NCBI RefSeq assembly: GCF_002836505.1
Contig: NZ_PJBF01000054.1
Location: 62,001 to 126,000 of the forward strand
DNA length: 64,000 bases
Direction: 5' to 3'
Source: Psychrobacter sp. Choline-02u-9
GTDB lineage: Bacteria; Pseudomonadota; Gammaproteobacteria; Pseudomonadales; Moraxellaceae
In this document: piece after piece, positions 55,388 to 61,432 of the stretch
How positions within the stretch are numbered: the stretch's first letter is position 1
How the letters are laid out: every line of letters starts with the position of its first letter
Translations under genes and position numbers: made by a program
Notes under the pieces: model-generated
The model's database searches: none
Seen by the model: only the letters and a program-made list of their open reading frames with translations
What the model was told of the DNA's origin: nothing

Positions 55388-57082
55388 ATGACCATACAAC
55401 ATCAACTGATTAATGAATTGTCACGAACTTTAGGTTCAGATAAAGTCCTTTATAGAGCAAATGATAAAGCACGTTATCTGAAGGGATTTCGGGTGGGTAA
55501 AGGGGACGCGATTGGGGTTGTTCTTCCAGATACCTTATTGGTACTATGGCGAACACTAGAGAGCTGTGTAAAACATGATGTAATCGTAATTTTACAGGCA
55601 TCCAATACAGGTTTAACAGGTGGGTCAACTCCCGATGATAATGATTATGACCGCGATGTGATTGTCATTAGCACTCGTCGGTTGAAGGGTTTAAAATTAT
55701 TAGATAATGCACAGCAGGTTTTAGCCTTTCCTGGCACGACTTTGACTGAGTTGGAAAATGCTTTAAAGCCTTATAAGCGTGAGCCACATTCGGTGATTGG
55801 TTCCTCATGCATTGGTGCTTCTGTTATTGGCGGAATTTGTAACAACTCAGGAGGTTCCTTAATTCGTCGTGGTCCTGCCTATACCGAAAAGTCCCTATTT
55901 GCCCAAATTGATGAGTATGGTAGCTTACAGCTTGTAAATCATCTAGGTATTGAGCTCGGTGAAACACCTGAACAAGTCTTTCAAAATTTAGAACAACAAA
56001 ATTGTGTGTTTAATCAAGCGGAAGACTGGGATGGTCAAATCTGGGCTGAAAAATATGCCGAGAACTTGCGTGATACTACGTCACCGACGCCGACACGTTA
56101 TAATGGAAATCCAGCATATTTACATGAAAGTTCAGGTTGCTCAGGTAAACTTGCTGTCTTTGCTGTGCGTTTACCGACCTTTGAATCTGGATCAAACTCA
56201 ACTTCTTATTTTATCAGTAGCAATGACGAAGTTGAGCTGATTCAATTGCGTAAATACTTACTAGAAAATCTCACAGTTCTACCAAATCAGGCCGAGTATA
56301 TTCATCATCAGGCATTTGAACTGACTCAGCGTTATGCCAAACATATGTATAAAATAATTGATATTTTCGGGGCAGAAAAAATTCCTACTTTATTTGCCCT
56401 AAAAGCCAAGCTAGATCGTTTTTTCAAATCTGTACCGTTATTGCCTAACAATATTTTTGATCGTTGTATTCAATTATTTAATAGTCTAACACCTACATGG
56501 ATTGAACCTCGATTACAGAAATTTCAGAAAAAATATCAACATCATTTAGTGATTAAAACTGAACAAGTGCAGCAAGATGAACTTCAACAACTACTAACTA
56601 ATTTTTTTAAAGGAGAAGTAGAACAGTTTTTTCGATGTACCCCAAAAGAAGAAAAGAATGCCTTTTTGATTCGTTTTGCAATTGGAGGTGGCCTCATTTA
56701 CTACTGTGAAAGTGAGGGGGTCGACCCTAACGAACGTCTAGTCTCATTTGATATTGCCTTGCGTCGTAATGATCAAAAGTGGTTAATTGATCTGCCTGAG
56801 CATCTTCAACAACAAGTAATGATGGAAAGCTGTTGTGGTCACTTTTTCTGTTTTGTTTGCCATCAAGATTACTTGTTAAAAGAAGATGTAGATGCTCATC
56901 AATTTAAAAATGAGGTTTTGGCTTATCTAGAGCAACGAGGAGCAACATATCCTGCAGAACATAATGTCGGACATATATATCATGCTTCAACAGAGTATCA
57001 GGAACATTTAAAAACTCTCGATCCAACTAATAGCTTTAATCCTGGAATTGGAAAGACTAGTAAATGTAAACATTGGCATTAA
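55388..57082 (+). CDS. dld: Quinone-dependent D-lactate dehydrogenase
   Basis: A membrane-associated FAD enzyme that oxidises D-lactate to pyruvate and reduces quinone. It parallels E. coli Dld: FAD-binding ASNTGLTGGSTPDDNDYDRD, the REPHSVIGSSCIGASVIGGI and CNNSGGSL stretches, ESSGCSGKLAVFAVRLPTFE, and the C-terminal membrane-binding domain ending YPAEHNVGHIYHA and NSFNPGIGKTSK. Length, 564 residues, is normal. It is on the same strand as the second dehydratase but 280 bases away, with its own leader; no lactate permease is nearby. It lies at the right edge of the metabolic cargo, directly before IS remnants. Confidence 0.94.
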   Translation: MTIQHQLINELSRTLGSDKVLYRANDKARYLKGFRVGKGDAIGVVLPDTLLVLWRTLESCVKHDVIVILQASNTGLTGGSTPDDNDYDRDVIVISTRRLKGLKLLDNAQQVLAFPGTTLTELENALKPYKREPHSVIGSSCIGASVIGGICNNSGGSLIRRGPAYTEKSLFAQIDEYGSLQLVNHLGIELGETPEQVFQNLEQQNCVFNQAEDWDGQIWAEKYAENLRDTTSPTPTRYNGNPAYLHESSGCSGKLAVFAVRLPTFESGSNSTSYFISSNDEVELIQLRKYLLENLTVLPNQAEYIHHQAFELTQRYAKHMYKIIDIFGAEKIPTLFALKAKLDRFFKSVPLLPNNIFDRCIQLFNSLTPTWIEPRLQKFQKKYQHHLVIKTEQVQQDELQQLLTNFFKGEVEQFFRCTPKEEKNAFLIRFAIGGGLIYYCESEGVDPNERLVSFDIALRRNDQKWLIDLPEHLQQQVMMESCCGHFFCFVCHQDYLLKEDVDAHQFKNEVLAYLEQRGATYPAEHNVGHIYHASTEYQEHLKTLDPTNSFNPGIGKTSKCKHWH

Positions 57083-57548
57083 ATCTTGGATTTTCAGGTG
57101 TAATAGACATTTTTCATACTAGCGTAGGGTCTAACGCTATATACTGAGCCGTCCCAGTATTGTCGGAGACTCAATATTCTAGGAAAATATGACAATGAAA
57201 AGACGAACCTACACTCCTGAGATTAAAGAACGCTCCGTTCGCATGCTTATTGAAGCAGCAAATGAATATACATCTAACTGGTAAGCTATTTAAATCATTG
57301 CCCCTAAGATTGGCTGCATACCTAAAGCCCTAGGATCGTGGCACAAAAAGCACATCGATCAAACCATTCCTGTCTCAGTGCAAGCTCAAAGTGACAGAGA
57401 GCGCATCAGAAATGCTTGAACGCGAGAATATAAAGCTCAATCAAGCCAACGAGATTATATGTAAGGCTGCCGCTTTTTTCACCCAGGCGGAGCTCGACTG
57501 TCCACCCAAATAATGGTTCAGTTTATTGATGACTATAGAAGTAGTTAT

Positions 57549-57738
57549 GGAGCACTTATCGCTTGAGCGCAACTTTGAGGATTACAACCGTTTTGCCACT
57601 TTGATGGCGACCTATGCGCTTAGTAAAGCAAATATAACATTGCTAGATCAAACACTGTATAAAACAACAGGTTTCGCTAATAAAAAGCCCAAGAAAAATA
57701 ATTCGACAGTTTGCCCAGCTTTAATAAGCTTTGGCTAA
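57549..57738 (+). pseudogene. Tyrosine recombinase fragment
   Basis: About 62 residues starting EHLSLERNFEDYNRFATLMA, which align with residues 530-590 of the large integrase at the right end of the window (GHLSPERSFEYYNHFATLMA). It keeps the catalytic Tyr region but nothing else, and is fused in frame to the first codons of an IS3 orfB. The nucleotide match is clearly diverged, so it derives from a second, related integrase rather than a recent copy. Confidence 0.85.
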
Positions 57739-58034
57739 ATATTCAAAGCAAAACTCAATAACACGCGTTTACCAGACTGAATTCGTGAGACACTGTGTTC
57801 ATACTTATCGGGACGAAAAAAATAAACTCTGTCAAACAGGTTTATAATACAGTTTGAGCACTCGAACACACCACCAACTTTAGGCTGAATTAAGACAAAG
57901 TTTAATTTGTAATAACGGCCTTTTCGCACGGGGTCACAGTGTCTCATAACGCTGTGGTTAGTAGGGTAGGTAACATAATTAATTGAAAAAATTCTACTAC
58001 TGAAAATTGCTTTATTTGTTACTCTTTCGGTCAT
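57735..58034 (-). CDS. Small 2OG-Fe(II) oxygenase domain protein
   Basis: A 99-residue protein resembling the catalytic core of 2-oxoglutarate/Fe(II) oxygenases. The iron ligands fit HxD in VMRHCDPV and the distal His in RPDKYEHSVSRI; the 2-oxoglutarate Arg is in SGKRVLLSFAL. The order KLNFVLIQPKVGGVFEC between them is typical of the double-stranded beta helix. It is shorter than usual (150-200 residues), so the N-terminal part may be lost. It sits inside the DNA that splits the IS3 element, on the opposite strand. The substrate is unknown. Confidence 0.6.
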   Translation of the reverse strand: MTERVTNKAIFSSRIFSINYVTYPTNHSVMRHCDPVRKGRYYKLNFVLIQPKVGGVFECSNCIINLFDRVYFFRPDKYEHSVSRIQSGKRVLLSFALNI

Positions 58035-58143
58035 ATCTAATCCATTACTTTACGTGTATTAAATGTCGCTTAACGCATCTCAAGCTAATTGTATTGGTTT
58101 TAACCTAGTCAAATACTAGCGTGAATAATGTAATGAAATGTTC

Positions 58144-58638
58144 TATTTAACCTGAATTTTCGACCATGAATACTTACCTTCTGCCTTAGCACGAGCAATA
58201 CCTTGCATCTGACGGTTTCGGCGATCCTCATAATCCTTTCTAGCAATAGCAGCGAGCATATCTAGCATCATCGAATTAATAGCATGCAATATTATGAGGT
58301 CGGCAGCTCTTTTGATACGATAGAGAGATTTTTTCTGATAACATTCTTTTGAGCGTATCCCAATCAGCTTGGTTCAAACGCGCCAATCGGTCAATTAGCT
58401 CAACTAAGATCACATCGCCCTTATGAGTATCTTCAATCAGTTGCATAAGCTTGGATCGCACCAAGGTAGCTCCTGATTCGTTTTCGACATAAAAGGCGGC
58501 AATTTTGTGGCCATGATCGTTGGCAAATGCTATGAGTTCGCTTTTGGCACGCTTAGCATCTTGCATCTTTGATAGATGCTCATAAATACGCTCTGATAAA
58601 CATAAACACCCAAAATAGACTGTTATAAGTGGTTCCAT
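58144..58638 (-). pseudogene. Serine recombinase (resolvase/invertase) relic
   Basis: Two frames of the same strand together give the N-terminal catalytic domain of a resolvase. The first (58276-58638) has HKIAAFYVENESGATLVRSK and GDVILVELIDRLARLNQADW; the second (down to the stop at 58144) has MLDMLAAIARKDYEDRRNRQ followed by MQGIARAKAEGKYS. A frameshift near 58275 separates them. The N-terminal YxRVS segment with the catalytic Ser is degraded (CLCLSERIYEHLSKMQ), and the C-terminal DNA-binding helix is missing. Not functional. Confidence 0.8.
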
Positions 58639-59090
58639 TATAGCAGTCTGTTTTAAGTGGCCTGTTAATAGGTTCGAAGGGTGAAATAGCTGGTTCCGCT
58701 AGGGTATACTGCGTTTATTATAGATGTGTTTGTCCGTCGTATTGTTGGCTGGAAGGTGTCTAATCGTATGAACATCGATATGGTGATGGCAGCGTTAAAT
58801 CAAGCCATTGCAGACAGAAACAACCCAAAAGACGTTATTCATCGTAGTGATAGAGGCGTTCAGTATTTATCTATTCGTTATACTGATAAGATGGCTGATT
58901 CTGGCGCTATTACCTTTGTTGGAACGCGGGTAATTCATATGATAATGCATAGTACGATTGGTTATGTATCACTTTTTGAGTTTGAAAAGCAATATTATGA
59001 TAGTCTTAATGAATCAGGCAAAGTTGCCTGACTCAAATAAAACGCTCTCCGATATAGTCGGGGCGGTTCAGATAGCCAACTGGTTTAATA

Positions 59091-59333
59091 TTATTCCGGT
59101 ATATATGGGGTTAAAAAACGCACTAAGGCAGTGATTATTAAGAGTATCAGAAGAAGGTGTTGATATTTTATAAATCGTTCTGGGATAAATAAACACAGCA
59201 CAGATACTATAAAAATTCCTATAATTTCAATCAAATTAGATAGACTTTGAGAGCCAAATCCTAGCCCAGTTAATACGACCCACAAAAATGATGGTAAGAA
59301 TACTAGGCTAAATTTTTTCAATGGTTTATTCAT
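59091..59333 (-). CDS. Small membrane protein, unknown
   Basis: An 80-residue hydrophobic protein with two to three membrane segments (LVFLPSFLWVVLTGLGFG, IEIIGIFIVSVLCLFIP and LLLILLIITALVRFL). Basic residues at the N terminus point to a cytoplasmic start. It lies 17 bases behind the lipoprotein gene on the same strand and may share its transcript. I do not recognise a family. Confidence 0.6.
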   Translation of the reverse strand: MNKPLKKFSLVFLPSFLWVVLTGLGFGSQSLSNLIEIIGIFIVSVLCLFIPERFIKYQHLLLILLIITALVRFLTPYIPE

Positions 59334-59349
59334 AGGTTAGGCTTATCTT

Positions 59350-59790
59350 CTATGTGGGCGCAATTTCTATTGCACCGGCAACGGCACAACCCTGATATAC
59401 TTCGCCTGCGTAAGTTAATATTGCAGTAAATTCATTTTGATAGCCATTGTCATCGATACAAAGGTTATTTTTTATATTCACAACAATAGGCTGTCCATTG
59501 ACAGTACTCGCGTATTCGACACCTTCAGTATTGACAGAACCAGAACCCACCACGGTAACTGTTGCTGTCGTTGGCTTTAAGAAATTTGCCTCTATACTTA
59601 GCTCATTTCCTTCAATCACTATTCGCCAAATTTTCCCTTTGTTTCCAAAAGCAGTAAATGCCCCTGACGCTACCGGCGCTTCTATCGTAGGCTGCTTACT
59701 CAGATCCGTGGTGTCGGCACGATGGTTATTACAAGCCACTAGAGCTAAGCTGCCCGTTAAGCACATTGTCGTTAGAAGCAAAGAACGCAT
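59350..59790 (-). CDS. COG3650-like lipoprotein
   Basis: A 146-residue envelope lipoprotein: signal sequence with lipobox LALVAC, a short linker, and a beta-rich domain with GAFTAFGNKGKIWRIVIEGN and a Cys pair (NNLCIDDNGYQNEF; VYQGCAVAG) that is likely to form a disulfide. The layout resembles the COG3650 family of small periplasmic lipoproteins common in gammaproteobacteria; their function is unknown. A stem-loop AGAGAACAC / GTGTTCTCT at 59813-59842 lies just upstream of the start. Confidence 0.72.
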   Translation of the reverse strand: MRSLLLTTMCLTGSLALVACNNHRADTTDLSKQPTIEAPVASGAFTAFGNKGKIWRIVIEGNELSIEANFLKPTTATVTVVGSGSVNTEGVEYASTVNGQPIVVNIKNNLCIDDNGYQNEFTAILTYAGEVYQGCAVAGAIEIAPT

Positions 59791-59955
59791 AATTTTTCCT
59801 TTAAATATAATAAGAGAACACCACTATTTAGCAGTGTTCTCTTTGTTTACGTGATGAAATTCAGGTTTTTACTACCATAGGTAGGTTTACGGTAGAACTA
59901 GAAGTTAGGGTCGTTACAGGTGGCCTTATTCAGTAACTTACCAACGTACTCTCTA

Positions 59956-59972
59956 TATTAGTAATACTAATA
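59956..59972. promoter_or_regulatory. 17-bp palindrome before the lysozyme-inhibitor-like gene
   Basis: TATTAGTAATACTAATA, symmetrical around a central base and containing the core TAGTAATACTA found before the sugar-acid genes at 38385, 53274 and 53346. It ends 71 bases before ATG 60044. Confidence 0.5.
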
Positions 59973-60043
59973 TAACATATCTATAAAGGTTGACAGTGTG
60001 GAGTAAGATAAAATCGTTTTTTTACTGTTTGAGTGTTTAAAAT

Positions 60044-60463
60044 ATGAAAAACTTAACGGCTGCTATTCTAATTGCGCTTCCTGTTCTAATGGTAAGTCCT
60101 ACAGTAATGGCCGCATCTTCAGATGCAGTGGCTAAAACTGTTGATGTTCAATTTAAAAAAGGCGCTAGTTCAGCTAACTATTATGGGAAATTAAAGGGTA
60201 GTAAGTACGATTCCTATACATTTTATGCCAAAAAGAACCAAAAGCTTTCTGTTAAAACAACGGGAGGGAATGTAGATTCTTATTTATTTAATAAGAATCT
60301 ATCAGATTCTGTCAATGTAGGAGAATATTCCTCTGAACTAGATAACCAAGGTTATTACACGCTTCCATATTCAGGTAAATATGAATTGCGTATTCTTCAG
60401 CCACGTTCTCAAGCTTCTAAAGGAAAAACACCTCCATATTGGCTAGAAGTATCTATCCTATAG
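60044..60463 (+). CDS. Exported protein, probable g-type lysozyme inhibitor (PliG-like)
   Basis: A 139-residue periplasmic protein. A clean signal peptide (about residues 1-23) ends at VMAAS. The mature beta-sandwich has VQFKKGASSANYYGKLKG at its start and YELRILQPRSQASKGKTPPY then WLEVSI at its end; the latter resembles the RIRVYxMRxxARR and YxLxVxI ending of PliG inhibitors of goose-type lysozyme. No cysteines are present in the mature part. The overall match is judged from memory of the family pattern, so another pre-peptidase-C-like beta-sandwich protein is possible. It carries its own upstream palindrome. Confidence 0.6.
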   Translation: MKNLTAAILIALPVLMVSPTVMAASSDAVAKTVDVQFKKGASSANYYGKLKGSKYDSYTFYAKKNQKLSVKTTGGNVDSYLFNKNLSDSVNVGEYSSELDNQGYYTLPYSGKYELRILQPRSQASKGKTPPYWLEVSIL

Positions 60464-60482
60464 GTATGTAAGCTTAATAATG

Positions 60483-60554
60483 GAGAGCATCCTATATTCT
60501 GTGTAACAGCTATGTGGCTTTCATCAATAATTACACAAAATGTAGGATGCTCTC
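60483..60554. mobile_element. 72-bp mini-element with IS256-type inverted ends
   Basis: Arms GAGAGCATCCTATATTCTGTGTAA (key part GAGAGCATCCTA...TGTGTAA) at 60483-60506 and its inverse at 60531-60554, with two mismatches in 24. The inner TGTGTAA is typical of IS256-family ends. It directly follows the PliG-like gene and could fold into a strong hairpin that also acts as its terminator. Confidence 0.7.
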
Positions 60555-60668
60555 AGCTTTTCATGCTACCAGCCATCTGCTGGGCCAGTTTTTTAATGTC
60601 GTTTTGGTTAGTCATTGCTTATTCTCCTGTTAATGGATTATAAGCAGTTACACAAAGTTTGGGAAAGG
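60553..60668 (-). mobile_element. IS256-family left-end remnant
   Basis: The terminal sequence TTACACAAAGTTTGGGAAAG (60648-60667) is followed on the minus strand by AGGAGA and ATG 60615, reading MTNQNDIKKLAQQMAGSMKS and a stop at 60553. This is the beginning of an IS256-type transposase, cut short where the 72-bp mini-element begins. The gap from 60669 to 60832 shows no gene. Confidence 0.7.
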
Positions 60669-60832
60669 CTCCTTAAAACTTCAGCAATAGTTCTATCCAA
60701 GGCTTTTTAAGCTTGATAATCTAACGTTTTGTACACCATGAAGTACACTGTGAGTATTTCAGCGAGTTAAAACCTTTCTACCATTAGCCCCCAGCCAAAG
60801 ATCCAAGTCCTCACTAGGGAACCGTATCCTTT

Positions 60833-61393
60833 TCACTCTATAAAATCCATAAAACGCCAAAACCAGTAAGAAAAGAATGCTATAAATATAATATAACCCG
60901 CATTCACGTAGATGTTCATACCCTTTATAGCGTCTAAAGTCCCTTGATAGGTGATTACCTCCTTAATGCCAGCTTCGACATCTTCCACATTAAGACTTAC
61001 CATCTGTCTAATTCCATTATGAAACCCTATAAAATCTTTCTGTATATACCACCCTATCACGGCTTTTTTACCTTCAATCGGTTCTAAATATTTTTTGCCA
61101 AAACAAGAGGAGTCAGTATCAAAAGCTGAATAGCTGCACCCATATACTTCTTTACGGTTAAGATTACTGAGATCTAACAACATAAAAATGTGATTTCCCT
61201 CATCTACGTCCAAACTGCCTACAATACCTTCACTATAATTAAGCTCAGACTCTAAAGGGAAGTCTCTACCTTGCCAACTCAGTATTGCCCAAATTACTAG
61301 CGATATCCAAGTTAATAGCAGAATGACTATTTGAACTTTTCTAGTTAATGTTAATACTTTGAATTGCTTAAGTTGTCTTGTTAAGTGTCTCAC
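60833..61393 (-). CDS. Membrane protein with two terminal helices, unknown
   Basis: A 186-residue protein with one membrane helix near the N terminus (VQIVILLLTWISLVIWAILS), a 110-residue extracytoplasmic or cytoplasmic domain, and a second helix near the C terminus (IYVNAGYIIFIAFFSYWFW). The domain contains two Cys (VYGCSYS and SSCFGKKY) about 13 residues apart. The N terminus is basic. I do not recognise the family. It lies 39 bases downstream of the integrase gene on the same strand and may be read through from it. Confidence 0.6.
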   Translation of the reverse strand: MRHLTRQLKQFKVLTLTRKVQIVILLLTWISLVIWAILSWQGRDFPLESELNYSEGIVGSLDVDEGNHIFMLLDLSNLNRKEVYGCSYSAFDTDSSCFGKKYLEPIEGKKAVIGWYIQKDFIGFHNGIRQMVSLNVEDVEAGIKEVITYQGTLDAIKGMNIYVNAGYIIFIAFFSYWFWRFMDFIE

Positions 61394-61432
61394 TCAGTAT
61401 CAAGCCCTTTTACCAAATCTGCCATTAAATTC

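Larger units (their letters stand above)
57145..59070 (+). mobile_element. IS3-family element split by about 1.1 kb of foreign DNA
   Basis: Left end TGAGCCGTCCCAGTATTGTC (57145) and right end, inverse, TGAACCGCCCCGACTATATC (59070) are matching terminal repeats. The left part has a decayed orfA (MKRRTYTPEIKERSVRMLIE, then stops and frameshifts) and the first codons of orfB (MVQFIDDYRSSYG near 57512). The right part resumes orfB at about 58695 (TAFIIDVFVRRIVGWKVSNR, with HRSDRGVQYLS) to the stop near 59030. Between them lie an integrase fragment, a 2OG oxygenase and a resolvase relic. The transposase is inactive. Confidence 0.85.

Noticed and set aside
59813..59842. Stem-loop AGAGAACAC/GTGTTCTCT considered as a terminator
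   Set aside because: It stands upstream of the minus-strand lipoprotein start and is followed by only a weak T tract; no gene clearly ends into it.
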